NCBI GenBank assembly: GCA_018223375.1
Contig: JAGTTS010000002.1
Coordinates: 310,001-374,000, forward strand
DNA length: 64,000 bases
DNA from: Clostridiaceae bacterium Marseille-Q3526
Lineage (GTDB): Bacteria; Bacillota; Clostridia; Lachnospirales; Lachnospiraceae
Reading direction: 5' to 3'
Each line of letters begins with the position of its first letter. The stretch's first letter is position 1. This document shows, piece by piece, positions 50,815 through 59,780 of the stretch. The translations under genes were made by a program, and so were the position numbers. A model generated the notes under the pieces. That model saw only the letters and a program-made list of their open reading frames with translations, was not told the DNA's origin and did no database searches.

Positions 50815-52761
50815 TCAGCTCCTCTTTTTGTGTACGTTTCGGATGGTTTTCTTTTTCTTTGGCTGGCGTCCGCTTCCCTGTCCGGCGGCTCCTTTTCCCT
50901 GCCCTTTGCCTAAACCGCTCTTATTTCCATAGAATTCCTGCCCGCCCGGGCCTCTGTGCTCGTTTCGTCTGGGGCGGATCAGGCACTTTTTGTCGTAGCC
51001 GATGAGATCGGTGCGTCCGGCTTTTTTGAGGGCCTCTTCCACCAGATCGTAGTTTTTCGGATTCCTGTACTGGATCAGCGCCCTCTGCATGGCCTTTTCA
51101 TGGGGATTCGTAGGCACGTAAACAGGCGTCAGGGTTTTCGGATCCAGCCCTGTGTAATACATGCAGGTGGAAATGGTGGACGGCGTGGGATAGAAATCCT
51201 GCACCTGTTCCGGCATATAGCCCAGATCCCGCAGGTATTCCGCCAGCTCCACTGCCTCTGTCAGGGTGGATCCTGGATGAGAGCTCATCAGGTAGGGAAC
51301 CAGGTACTGTTTTAAGCCAAGCCGCTCGTTCATGTCCTTATATTCCTTCATGAACTGACGGTACACGCTGCTCTCCGGCTTTCCCATCCGCTTCAGCACG
51401 TTGTCAGCCACATGCTCCGGCGCCACCTTCAGCTGTCCGCTGACATGGTACTGGCACAGCTCCTTTAAAAATTCCCGGCTTGGGTCCGCCAGCAGATAGT
51501 CGAAACGGATGCCGGATCGGATGAACACCTTTTTCACCTTGGGGATATCGCGCAGCCTCCGAAGAAGGGCAATATAATCCTTGTGGTCAGCCCTCAGATT
51601 CCGGCACGGCTTTGGAAAAAGGCACTGCCGCTCCGGACATACGCCGGCTGTCATCTGCTTTTCACAGGCCGGGAAGCGGAAATTGGCCGTAGGGCCTCCG
51701 ACGTCGTGGATGTATCCCTTAAAATCCGGTTCCTCCGTGAGAAGCTTCGCCTCGTCCACGATGGAATCGTGGCTTCTGGTCTGAACGATTCTGCCCTGGT
51801 GGAAGGTAAGGGCGCAGAAATTGCAGCCTCCGAAGCAGCCACGGTTGCTGATCAGGCTGAATTTCACCTCTGAAATAGCGGGAACTCCGCCTGCCGCCTC
51901 ATAGGACGGATGGTAGCTGCGCATATAGGGCAGGGCGTACACGTCGTCCATCTCTTCCTGGGTCAGGGGCTTGGAGGCAGGATTCTGGATCACGAACAGA
52001 TTGTCCTTGTAAGGCTCCACCAGACGCTTTCCCACAAAGGGATCCGTATTGCAGTACTGGGTGTAAAAGCTCTTGGCATACTCCCTTTTATCCTCTTTCA
52101 TGCTCTGGTAAGAGGGCAGGCGCAGTTCGTCGTAGACGGAATCCAGATTCTCCGCCTTGTAAACTGTGCCGTCGATAAAGGTGATATCCTTCACGTCAAT
52201 GCCGCTGTTTAAGGCGTCTGCAATCTCCACGATGGATCGCTCTCCCATTCCGTAGGAGATCAGATCGGCCTGGGAATCCAGGAGAATCGACCGCTTGAGT
52301 CTGCCGGACCAGTAATCGTAGTGGGCCAGCCTTCGAAGACTGGCTTCAATGCCGCCAATGACAATAGGCGTTTTTTTGTAGACCGAGCGGATGAGATTGC
52401 CGTAGACAACGGTAGCGTAGTCCGGCCGTTTTCCCATTTCCCCGCCCGGGGTGTAGGAATCCTTCGCTCTGCGCTTTTTAGAGACAGAGTAGTGGTTGAC
52501 CATGGAATCCATGTTTCCGGCTGAGATGAGAAAGGCAAGCCTGGGCTCTCCCAAAATCTGGATGCTCTCCGGATTTTTCCAGTCCGGCTGCGGGATGATT
52601 CCCACCCGGTAGCCGTGAGATTCCAGCACACGGCTGATAATGGCATGGCCGAAGGAGGGGTGGTCCACATAGGCATCGCCTGTCACATAGACGAAGTCGC
52701 ATTGATCCCATCCTCTTTTTTCCATATCCTCTCTGCAGATTGGTAAATAATCATGTATCAT
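50815..52761 (-). CDS. YgiQ family radical SAM protein
   Basis: The 648-residue protein has an N-terminal region with WDQCDFVYVTGDAYVDHPSFGHAIISRVLE, a radical SAM cluster motif SNRGCFGGCNFCALTFHQGR, and the long YgiQ C-terminal part with CMYYTGLDPKT. A basic, Gly-rich tail ends the protein (GKGQGKGAAGQGSGRQPKKKK). The reaction is not known for the family. Confidence 0.92.
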   Translation of the reverse strand: MIHDYLPICREDMEKRGWDQCDFVYVTGDAYVDHPSFGHAIISRVLESHGYRVGIIPQPDWKNPESIQILGEPRLAFLISAGNMDSMVNHYSVSKKRRAKDSYTPGGEMGKRPDYATVVYGNLIRSVYKKTPIVIGGIEASLRRLAHYDYWSGRLKRSILLDSQADLISYGMGERSIVEIADALNSGIDVKDITFIDGTVYKAENLDSVYDELRLPSYQSMKEDKREYAKSFYTQYCNTDPFVGKRLVEPYKDNLFVIQNPASKPLTQEEMDDVYALPYMRSYHPSYEAAGGVPAISEVKFSLISNRGCFGGCNFCALTFHQGRIVQTRSHDSIVDEAKLLTEEPDFKGYIHDVGGPTANFRFPACEKQMTAGVCPERQCLFPKPCRNLRADHKDYIALLRRLRDIPKVKKVFIRSGIRFDYLLADPSREFLKELCQYHVSGQLKVAPEHVADNVLKRMGKPESSVYRQFMKEYKDMNERLGLKQYLVPYLMSSHPGSTLTEAVELAEYLRDLGYMPEQVQDFYPTPSTISTCMYYTGLDPKTLTPVYVPTNPHEKAMQRALIQYRNPKNYDLVEEALKKAGRTDLIGYDKKCLIRPRRNEHRGPGGQEFYGNKSGLGKGQGKGAAGQGSGRQPKKKKTIRNVHKKRS

Positions 52762-52796
52762 AAATCCTTTGTACTCCTCCTCACACTCTTTGGAAT

Positions 52797-54185
52797 TTAC
52801 GGCGTCAGCTCTCTGTAATCGCGGATATAGAAGTCAGAGAGCGCTCTCTTTTTCTCTTCCATTCCAAGGGAATATTCGTCCTCTACGGCAAATACCTCCA
52901 TTCCGGCTCTCTTTCCAGCCAGGATTCCAGCCGGCACGTCCTCGAACACGGCGCACTCTTCAGGAGAGACCTTCATACGCCGCGCCGCCTCCAGGTAGAT
53001 ATCGGGGGACGGTTTGCCTGCCGCCACCTCGCAGCCGGTGATAATGCAGTCAAAATAGCGGGCCAGATTCAGAGAGCTTAACACAGCGTCCACCATTTCA
53101 CGGCCATTGCTGGTGCAGACGGCCATTTTTATGTTTTGTTTTGCTGCCCAGGACAAAAACGCCTCTGTTCCCGGCTTTGGAGGCACCTGGCTTCTGTATT
53201 TTTCAATGGACATGGAGATCCAGTCTGCCTTGATTTCTTCCAGGGAAGCCTCCAGGGCAAACCGCTTTTTAAAATAGGCGGCCGTCTCGGAAAAACTCAT
53301 TCCCTCAATCGCCTTCTGGAGATCAGGGGGACATGTAAGCCCGAATTTTCCCAGGTATTCCACGTCGATGGCGCCCCACATCCACATAGAATCCACCAGA
53401 GTTCCGTCCAGATCAAATAAAAAGGCCTTTTTGCCTGCCAGGGGGCTGCTGTTTTCTAAAGAAGAGACTTCCTCTCCCTTTAAAGCGCGCAGCTCGTCGT
53501 CTGTCAGCCTTCTGTATTCTCCCGGAGCCAGCGTTTCGTCCAGCACAAGGCTTCCCATGGAAAGCCGTTTCAGGTAGATCACGCGGCAGCCTACTGCCTC
53601 GAACATCCGCTTTACCTGGTGGAATTTTCCTTCATGGATCGTCAGGCGGACCTCAGAGACAGGCCCTTCTTTTAAGAGTTCCAGCTGGGCGGGAAGCGTC
53701 TTTACCTCTCCGTCCAGAGTCAGGCCTTTCGCAAACTGCTCCTTCACGTCACTTGGCAGTATACCCTCTACTCTGGCAAAATACACCTTATCTACGTGCT
53801 TTTTGGGAGACAGCAGCTGATGGGCCAGCTGGCCGTCGTTGGTAATCAGGAGAAGTCCCTCTGTGTCGATATCCAGCCGCCCGGCCGGGAAGAGATCCTT
53901 TCTTCTGGCGTCGCCGATTAAATCCACAACTGTCTGAAAACGGCGGTCTTCTGTGGCGGAGACTACCCCCTGAGGCTTGTTGAGCATAAAGTATTCAAAG
54001 GAAGCGTAGGACACCGTCTGGCCATCCAGGGAGATCTGCGCTCGTTCCGGGTCAAACTTTTGTTCCGGTTCCCGCACCGTCCGGCCGTCTACCGTCACCC
54101 GTCCGCTTTTGATCAGCTTTTTTACCTCGCTTCGGCTTCCTTTTTTCATTTCCACCAGAAATTTGTCAAGGCGCATGGTTCCCAT
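52797..54185 (-). CDS. RsuA-type pseudouridine synthase fused to a HAD phosphatase
   Basis: Residues 1-60 are an S4 domain (RLDKFLVEMKKGSRSEVKKLIKSGRVTVDG). Residues 60-235 form an RsuA/RluB catalytic domain with FPAGRLDIDTEGLLLITNDG and EGKFHQVKRMFEAVG. A linker (KGEEVSSLENSSPLAGKK) leads to a complete HAD domain from about 250: FLFDLDGTLVDS, VCTSNG, AGKPSPDIY and FEDVPAGILAG, resembling beta-phosphoglucomutase-type phosphatases. The frame is uninterrupted. The ATG at 54185 follows GGAGGTGGCAGTA and shares a base with the upstream stop. Confidence 0.9.
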   Translation of the reverse strand: MGTMRLDKFLVEMKKGSRSEVKKLIKSGRVTVDGRTVREPEQKFDPERAQISLDGQTVSYASFEYFMLNKPQGVVSATEDRRFQTVVDLIGDARRKDLFPAGRLDIDTEGLLLITNDGQLAHQLLSPKKHVDKVYFARVEGILPSDVKEQFAKGLTLDGEVKTLPAQLELLKEGPVSEVRLTIHEGKFHQVKRMFEAVGCRVIYLKRLSMGSLVLDETLAPGEYRRLTDDELRALKGEEVSSLENSSPLAGKKAFLFDLDGTLVDSMWMWGAIDVEYLGKFGLTCPPDLQKAIEGMSFSETAAYFKKRFALEASLEEIKADWISMSIEKYRSQVPPKPGTEAFLSWAAKQNIKMAVCTSNGREMVDAVLSSLNLARYFDCIITGCEVAAGKPSPDIYLEAARRMKVSPEECAVFEDVPAGILAGKRAGMEVFAVEDEYSLGMEEKKRALSDFYIRDYRELTP

Positions 54186-55648
54186 TACTGCCACCTCCAT
54201 CCAGGATAATATTTATTTTTCAGGCTGCCCTTTAAACGCTTGGCCCAGCCCAGAGGAAATCCTCCCGTGCAGACGAGGATCCAGGAAAAACGGCTGTCAA
54301 GAGAAGCCTCCTCTTCGCTGCTTACAGCGATGGTTTCGCCCTTTAAATAGCGGACAGCCCGTTCATCCTCCGGCTGAAAATCGATCACAGCCGGATATTC
54401 TTCTTTTTTAAGGGCCATAGCCAGAGCCTGGGACGGCTCGAACCGTCCCTTCTTGATTTCGCCAAGCAGCAGACCGGTTCTAAGAAACCGGATGCTTTTT
54501 CTCTGTCGTTCGCCAAGCTCTGCAACCGCCTCGGGCAGCAGGTAGAGACTGCCGTTTTTTTCAAACAGCTGAGAAAGGGGAAATTCTCTTGAAACGGCGG
54601 ATAAAAAGGCCGCCGCCTCGCTTCCGGCCAGCTGTTCCAGAGACGAGGGGATTTTTCCGGCTTTTCCCGCGCTGTCATCTGAACGGCTGCCTGCATCTTC
54701 TTTCGGCGCTTCTGCCGCCGCTTTCGGAGCCTTTTGAAGGAGAGCAATAAAATGCCCTTCCCCCTGAATCCGGTGGGGGAACAGGCGGACGCACTGAGGC
54801 AGACCGATGCCCCGGGAAAAGCCCTCCCCCTGGGGAAGCTCCAAAAGTTTCATATCAGGAAACCGCTCTAACAGATACCGGATCGTCCCCTCGTTCTCTT
54901 CCTCGTCAAAGGTGCAGGTGGAATACAGGAGAAGTCCTCCGGGCTTCAGCATGTTTACGGCCTCAGAGACAATAGAACGCTGAATGGGGACGTAGTCTGA
55001 CGGCCCCTGTTTTTCGTAGCTTTTGATCATATCCGGATCCCGGCGGAACATTCCTTCCCCGGAGCAGGGGGCGTCCACCAAGATTTTATCGAAAAATTCC
55101 AGAAGCAGGCCGGACAGCTTTTCCGGCGTTTCGCTGGACACGCAGAAATTGGAGATTCCCGCCATTTCCAGATTTTTTAAGAGGGCCTTGGCCCTGGAAT
55201 TGCTGATGTCGTTGGAAAACAGCAGTCCTTTTCCCTGAAGCTTCGCCCCCAGCTCTGTGCTTTTGCCGCCCGGAGCCGCGCAGAGATCCAGCACCCGATC
55301 CCCTGGAACAACAGGAAGGAGACTGGCCGGAGTCATGGCGCTGGGCTCCTGCAGATAGTAAAGTCCCGCGTAATACCAGGGGTGCTTGGACGGCCTTATC
55401 TCTGCCTCCGAAGCCTCGTCGTCGGAAGCGTAATAAAAACCGTTCTCAATCCAGGGAACAGGCTTTATAGAGAAGGGAGCAATCTGCTTCCAGGTCTCCT
55501 TATCAATCTTCAGACGGTTGATGCGCAGACCGTTGTGGCAGGGCTCTTCAAAACTTTTTACATACGCTTCATACTCATCTCCCAGAAGCAGTTTCATCTT
55601 TTCTTTAAAATCAGCGGGAAGCGTTCCCGGCTCTCTGTTTTTTTTCAT
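54185..55648 (-). CDS. rsmF: RsmF-type rRNA m5C methyltransferase
   Basis: The enzyme methylates cytosine-5 in rRNA using SAM. Blocks visible are VLDLCAAPGGKST (SAM site), DAPCSGEGMFR (first catalytic Cys, motif IV) and LLYSTCTFDEEENE (second Cys, motif VI). The C-terminal extension contains the RsmF-type LGEIKKGRFEPSQALAMAL. The start is uncertain: the ATG at 55648 gives a family-like N-terminus, and the frame is open to an ATG at 55693; neither has a good ribosome site. Confidence 0.92.
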   Translation of the reverse strand: MKKNREPGTLPADFKEKMKLLLGDEYEAYVKSFEEPCHNGLRINRLKIDKETWKQIAPFSIKPVPWIENGFYYASDDEASEAEIRPSKHPWYYAGLYYLQEPSAMTPASLLPVVPGDRVLDLCAAPGGKSTELGAKLQGKGLLFSNDISNSRAKALLKNLEMAGISNFCVSSETPEKLSGLLLEFFDKILVDAPCSGEGMFRRDPDMIKSYEKQGPSDYVPIQRSIVSEAVNMLKPGGLLLYSTCTFDEEENEGTIRYLLERFPDMKLLELPQGEGFSRGIGLPQCVRLFPHRIQGEGHFIALLQKAPKAAAEAPKEDAGSRSDDSAGKAGKIPSSLEQLAGSEAAAFLSAVSREFPLSQLFEKNGSLYLLPEAVAELGERQRKSIRFLRTGLLLGEIKKGRFEPSQALAMALKKEEYPAVIDFQPEDERAVRYLKGETIAVSSEEEASLDSRFSWILVCTGGFPLGWAKRLKGSLKNKYYPGWRWQ

Positions 55649-55682
55649 AAATTCTGTTACCAACCATTTCTCTTGTATCGTG

Positions 55683-56486
55683 TTAATAATCATACAGAAG
55701 CGTCCGCTTTTCCAGATATCTGAGAATCCAGTAAGGATTAACGCTCAGCTCCTTAAAATGCTCTGTCTGGATGTAAATGCCCAGGTGCAGATGAACCGGA
55801 AAATTTCCCACAGTGTTCTCCTCTCTGCCGTATCCGGAATCGCCCATAAAGCCCAGAAGCTCTCCTGCTTCTACGGTGTCTCCCTCTTTCCAGTCTCTGC
55901 TGTAGGAGTAAAGATGGGCATAGTAGAGATATGCTCCGGAAGGAGAGCGGATGCCTATCCTCCAGCCTCCCAGCTCCAGCCATCCCACCTTTTCCACCGT
56001 TCCGCTGCTCATGCTGACTACAGGATAAAAGCCTCTCTCCCGCTCTGTTCCCATAATATCGCAGCCCTCATGGCCCCGCTCTCTGCCGTAGGTTCTCTTC
56101 TGCTGCCATCCGTCTTCATAGACCGGCCTTGGCGTATCGGGACGGATGCTGGCGGGAACAGGAAAATAGGCCAGATCCGAGAGTACGGTTCTGTACCCGT
56201 CCGCCAGCTTTTGGTACGCTCTGGGCTTTTTCATCTCAAGTATTTTATTATCATAAGACAAATCTGTACATTCTGTCAAATCGTAATTGTGCTGGATCAT
56301 CAGAGCGGCCAGCTGTTCCGGATCCAGCTGGTCAAGGGCAGAGACAGACTCTCCAAGCCTCATGGCCCGGAAACCGTCTGACTCCAGGGCATAGGGCGTC
56401 AGGCGGGCCAGCGGGACAGATGCGAAGAGAAAGCCTGTGACGGCTGTGATAAACAGGGCCAGAAGAAGGAGCAGAATTACAATCAT
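55683..56486 (-). CDS. M23 (LytM-type) membrane-anchored peptidase
   Basis: The 267-residue protein has an N-terminal membrane segment (VILLLLLALFITAVTGFLF) and a C-terminal LytM domain. HEGCD and HLHLG supply the zinc ligands, and YYAHLYSY is also typical. It is probably an active endopeptidase on peptidoglycan cross-bridges. It is divergent from spoVV, so a sporulation role is possible but not shown. Confidence 0.9.
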   Translation of the reverse strand: MIVILLLLLALFITAVTGFLFASVPLARLTPYALESDGFRAMRLGESVSALDQLDPEQLAALMIQHNYDLTECTDLSYDNKILEMKKPRAYQKLADGYRTVLSDLAYFPVPASIRPDTPRPVYEDGWQQKRTYGRERGHEGCDIMGTERERGFYPVVSMSSGTVEKVGWLELGGWRIGIRSPSGAYLYYAHLYSYSRDWKEGDTVEAGELLGFMGDSGYGREENTVGNFPVHLHLGIYIQTEHFKELSVNPYWILRYLEKRTLLYDY

Positions 56487-56538
56487 AACCTCACCAATTT
56501 TTTACATATAGTGTACAAAACAGTGTATTCGGTGGCTT

Positions 56539-57474
56539 ATGAAAAAATCCTTGTTTCCGTCTGCCATGGCGGCGGTTATGGGACTTCTGCTCTTCTGCCC
56601 GTCTCTGGCCCTGACGGGGGCGAGATCCGGGCTGCTTCTGTGGTTTCACACCGTGCTTCCCACGCTTCTTCCCTTCATGCTGTGTTCCAGCGCGATTGTG
56701 GCCTTTGGAGCCGTGCCGGCCATTACCCGCCCTCTGGCCCCGCTGTTTTCCCGTCTGTCCCTCTCCGAAAACGGCAGCTATGCTCTGATGGCAGGCATTC
56801 TCTGCGGCTATCCCATGGGGCCGAAAACGGCGGCTGATTTTCTGGCGGAGGGAACTATTTCAGCGGAGGAAGCCAGGTATCTTCTGGCAGTCTCCGCCTG
56901 GCCCAGCCCCATGTTTCTGGCCGGTTATCTGGCTGCCCTGCTGCCTGCTTCCCTCTCCTTCCCCAAAGTCCTTTTCTGCGTCTATGCGCCGATATTTCTG
57001 ACTGCAGCCCTGGCACGGGCAGTTTACCATGTACCGAAACAAACATGCAAAAAACAGAACCAGCGCCAGGCAGTGAAAACTTCCGTTCCGGCTTCCCCTG
57101 GATCCTTCGATGAAATTTTGATGGATTGTCTGGAGATTATGGCAAAAATCGGAGGATATCTCATGATCTTCTCCATTCTGTCCTCATTCGTGACAGCCTT
57201 TTCTCCGAAGGAATGTTTCCTGCGCCCCTATCTTTTGGGACTGATTGAGATGACGACCGGGATCCGGGAGATGGCCTCCTCCTGCCATCCGGATCTGCTT
57301 ATTGGAGCCGGCATGACGGGATCCGCTGTGTTTGGCGGTCTGTCAGGTATCTTCCAGGTTTCAGCGGTGATAAAGAAAAATGCCGGACTTTCCATCCGGC
57401 ATTATGTACTGTGGAAGCTGCTTCACCTGCTTTTGTCCACGGTTCTGTTTATTCTGCTGTCCCTGTCTGATTAG
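56539..57474 (+). CDS. spoVV: Sporulation membrane protein SpoVV (YlbJ)
   Basis: The 311-residue polytopic protein has the YlbJ/SpoVV blocks LLLWFHTVLPTLLPFMLCSSA and GILCGYPMGPKTAADFL with a matching second half (GLIEMTTGI, GMTGSAVFGGLSGI). In Bacillus SpoVV passes dipicolinic acid across the outer forespore membrane. It is beside coaD and rsmD, as ylbJ is in Bacillus, although here it converges on them. A CATATAGT at 56505-56512 resembles a sigma-E -10 element. Confidence 0.88.
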   Translation: MKKSLFPSAMAAVMGLLLFCPSLALTGARSGLLLWFHTVLPTLLPFMLCSSAIVAFGAVPAITRPLAPLFSRLSLSENGSYALMAGILCGYPMGPKTAADFLAEGTISAEEARYLLAVSAWPSPMFLAGYLAALLPASLSFPKVLFCVYAPIFLTAALARAVYHVPKQTCKKQNQRQAVKTSVPASPGSFDEILMDCLEIMAKIGGYLMIFSILSSFVTAFSPKECFLRPYLLGLIEMTTGIREMASSCHPDLLIGAGMTGSAVFGGLSGIFQVSAVIKKNAGLSIRHYVLWKLLHLLLSTVLFILLSLSD

Positions 57475-58030
57475 GATCCGGAGTCTCCTCCACCAGGCTT
57501 CCGGCTAACTCAATTCGATTAGAGGAAACGATATCATAGCTGGACTGGAGGGAGGACGCAAAGGAATCAAAGCGGTTCTGAGCTTCGTCCATCGCATGCT
57601 TTACAATGGTCTGAAGGCTTCTCAGCATATCGTCGGTGTACTGGACAGAGCTCTGGCGCATGGCGTTGGCCTCATTCACAGCGCGGTCTAAGATAGCCTG
57701 GCCCTGCGTCTGCGCGTTCTGAATAATGCTCTCTGCCTCCGCATAAGCCCTCTGCATAATCTCATGCTCGTTGACCAGCTCGTTTGTCTGCTCTGTGGCC
57801 TTGGCTACCATAGCGTCTGCCTGAGAGCGGGCCTCCTGAAGGATCGCGTCCTGATTGCTGATAATCTTCTGGTACTTCTTAATCTCCTCCGGAATACGGA
57901 GGCGCAGCTCCACCAGAAGCTCCTCGATCTCTTCTTTATTTACAAGAATCTTTGTATTGGAAAGAGGCTGAAATTTACAGCTCTCAATATATTCCTCAAT
58001 TTCATTGATAATCTGCTCAATTCTGCTCAT
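57449..58030 (-). CDS. DivIVA-like coiled-coil protein
   Basis: The 193-residue protein starts SRIEQIINEIEEYIESCKFQPLSNTKILVNKEEIEELLVEL and is then continuous coiled coil with alanine-rich AEAESIIQNAQTQGQ heptads. It is conserved beside coaD in Lachnospiraceae and often mislabelled as an ATPase; no nucleotide motif exists. A DivIVA-like scaffold role is an inference. It overlaps coaD by 14 bases and its 3' end overlaps that of spoVV by 26 bases. Confidence 0.82.
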   Translation of the reverse strand: MSRIEQIINEIEEYIESCKFQPLSNTKILVNKEEIEELLVELRLRIPEEIKKYQKIISNQDAILQEARSQADAMVAKATEQTNELVNEHEIMQRAYAEAESIIQNAQTQGQAILDRAVNEANAMRQSSVQYTDDMLRSLQTIVKHAMDEAQNRFDSFASSLQSSYDIVSSNRIELAGSLVEETPDPNQTGTAE

Positions 58031-58538
58031 AGTTCTCTATCTCCTTTACCTTTTTATGGCTGGCGGAACACTTTTTCTGCACCTCTTTCGCCACAAGGGG
58101 ATCCAGAAACGCCGAAATGTCGCCGCCGTACATGGCAACTTCCTTCGAAATGCTGGAGCTTAAATAGGCGTATTTTAAGTTCGTAGTCAGAAACAGTGTA
58201 TCAATCTCCGGGGCAATGACGCGGTTCATCTGAGCCATCTGAAGCTCATATTCAAAATCTGTAACGGCGCGTAAGCCTCTGACGATGACCTGGGCCTCGT
58301 TCGCCCGTGCAAAATCGATCAGAAGCCCGTCAAAAGCCATCACTTCCACATTTGGAAGCCCTTTTGTTACGTCTTTTAACATCTTAACACGTTCTTCTAC
58401 AGAAAACAATGGAGATTTTGCACTATTATTGAGGACTCCTACAATCAGTCTGTCAAAAATTTTTGAGGAACGCTCAATAATATCATAGTGTCCCAGTGTC
58501 ACTGGATCGAAGCTTCCCGGATAAATGGCTGTTTTCAT
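58017..58538 (-). CDS. coaD: Phosphopantetheine adenylyltransferase
   Basis: CoaD makes dephospho-CoA from 4'-phosphopantetheine and ATP. The 173-residue protein has IYPGSFDPVTLGHYDII with the TxGH motif, VRGLRAVTDFEYELQMA and the end YLSSSISKEVA. It follows rsmD by 23 bases in the common rsmD-coaD order. Confidence 0.97.
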   Translation of the reverse strand: MKTAIYPGSFDPVTLGHYDIIERSSKIFDRLIVGVLNNSAKSPLFSVEERVKMLKDVTKGLPNVEVMAFDGLLIDFARANEAQVIVRGLRAVTDFEYELQMAQMNRVIAPEIDTLFLTTNLKYAYLSSSISKEVAMYGGDISAFLDPLVAKEVQKKCSASHKKVKEIENYEQN

Positions 58539-58561
58539 AGTACTGTTTTCTCCTTTGGTGT

Positions 58562-59128
58562 TTAAGAATTGCAGTCAGATAGACTGATAAATAAATGCTT
58601 GTTTGTTTTATACTCCTTTACCCGATCCAGGTGAAAACCAAAACTGGAAAGATAGGAGGCATCTGTCTCCCTGGAAGCCTCCACGAGGATCACGGTATCC
58701 TGCGTTACCAGGGAAGAATGGGCCAGGTATTCCAGGACCCGTTTTTCATGAAAACAGTTATAGGGGGGATCCATAAAAATAAAATCAAAGGAAAATCCCC
58801 GCTCCTCCAGACGTTTTAAAGCTGTCATTACATCGCAGTTCATGACAATGGCCTGTTCTTCCAGACGCGTAGTCTTCAGGTTGCTGCGGATGGTCTCTAC
58901 AGCATCAGGATGGTTCTCCACAAATACGGCCTGTCTGGCTCCGCGGCTTAAGGCCTCGATTCCGATGGCGCCGCTCCCTGAAAACAGGTCAAGGAACTGG
59001 CAGTGATACAAATCATCCTGAATCATATTAAATAAGGTTTCCTTAATCCGGTCTGTGGTCGGTCTGGTTTCCATCCCTTCCGGTGTCTTTAAAAGCAGCC
59101 TTCTGGCGCTGCCGGCTATTACTCTCAT
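58562..59128 (-). CDS. rsmD: 16S rRNA m2G966 methyltransferase RsmD
   Basis: The 188-residue methyltransferase has RVIAGSARRLLL, RPTTDRIKETLFNMI, LDLFSGSGAIGIEALSRGA (SAM binding) and FMDPPYN (catalytic DPPY). It modifies G966 of 16S rRNA during 30S assembly. It heads the rsmD-coaD-coiled-coil unit with a clear promoter. Confidence 0.96.
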   Translation of the reverse strand: MRVIAGSARRLLLKTPEGMETRPTTDRIKETLFNMIQDDLYHCQFLDLFSGSGAIGIEALSRGARQAVFVENHPDAVETIRSNLKTTRLEEQAIVMNCDVMTALKRLEERGFSFDFIFMDPPYNCFHEKRVLEYLAHSSLVTQDTVILVEASRETDASYLSSFGFHLDRVKEYKTNKHLFISLSDCNS

Positions 59129-59199
59129 CTATTTTTCCTGCTGTCTGATTATTGGCGGCGCGCAGGAGAGAATTTCAATCCACGCGCTCGTCACAGCAT

Positions 59200-59228
59200 A
59201 TTATAGTATGTAATGGCCTGATATACAA
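59200..59228 (-). promoter_or_regulatory. Promoter of rsmD-coaD
   Basis: Minus-strand TTGTAT (59228-59223), 17 bases, TATAAT (59205-59200). Confidence 0.75.
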
Positions 59229-59318
59229 GGCAAAATTAAAAGATTCGAGAAAAAGCCCGTTTCAAAAGCAGCGTTCAAACCGCAGGCAGACATTGGAAAA
59301 AGGCTCAAAAGATGCCAG

Positions 59319-59346
59319 TGTATTACAGACCATTTGACACATACTA
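59319..59346 (+). promoter_or_regulatory. Candidate sigma-G promoter of the SASP gene
   Basis: CATACTA at 59340-59346 fits the sigma-G -10 pattern CATnnTA. TGTATT at 59319 is a possible -35 at slightly short spacing. The rest of 59129-59427 holds no gene. GCCCATG and CATGGGC (59367-59403) form a hairpin in the leader. Confidence 0.5.
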
Positions 59347-59427
59347 GGAATGTAGCAAAAACAAAAGCCCATGAAACACACAAAAGAAAATAACTGCATG
59401 GGCGTCAGATGAAAAGGAGGGTTTGTT

Positions 59428-59631
59428 ATGTCTACAAATAACAACACAACAAATGTACCAGAGGCAAAGGAAGCAATGAACCGCTTTAAGATGGAGGTCG
59501 CAGGTGAACTCGGCGTTCCGTTAAGCAACGGCTACAACGGAAACTTAACTTCTGCACAGAATGGATCAGTCGGAGGCTATATGGTAAAGAAGATGATCGA
59601 GGCGCAGGAGAGACAGATGGCCGGCAAATAG
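59428..59631 (+). CDS. Alpha/beta-type small acid-soluble spore protein
   Basis: SASPs coat DNA in dormant spores and are degraded by GPR at germination. The 67-residue protein contains EAMNRFKMEVAGELGVPL, which covers the GPR cleavage region (FKMEVA-GELGV), and the second conserved helix VGGYMVKKMIEAQERQM. An AAAAGGAGGGTTTGTT ribosome site precedes the ATG. It is direct evidence that the organism makes endospores. Confidence 0.96.
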   Translation: MSTNNNTTNVPEAKEAMNRFKMEVAGELGVPLSNGYNGNLTSAQNGSVGGYMVKKMIEAQERQMAGK

Positions 59632-59719
59632 GCCTGTCTGAAAAAGAGGCTGTCTCCTGAGGAGATAGGACTTCAGAAAGCGCAGACTCTGTATTAGCAG
59701 GGTGAATGCAAAAATGCAG

Positions 59720-59766
59720 AGAGCATGGACTGCAGAAGACGAAATATCTTTCGCAGTGCATGCTCT
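59720..59766. terminator. Large hairpin between the SASP gene and pgeF
   Basis: AGAGCATGGACTGC (59720) pairs with GCAGTGCATGCTCT (59753-59766) with one mismatch, and CGAAA/TTTCG continues the stem. TTTGTCG follows. It probably ends the two converging transcripts. Confidence 0.55.
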
Positions 59767-59780
59767 TTGTCGTATCTGGC

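Noticed and set aside
55518..56381. A 287-codon plus-strand open frame
   Set aside because: It is antisense to rsmF and the M23 peptidase gene, both with full motifs; its composition is that of a frame shadow.
59170..59190. A short stretch whose reverse complement reads GCGTGGATTGAAAT, like the end of a type I-C CRISPR repeat
   Set aside because: Only one copy of about 14 bases, with no second repeat, spacer pattern or cas gene nearby. It lies in the rsmD leader and is most simply coincidence.
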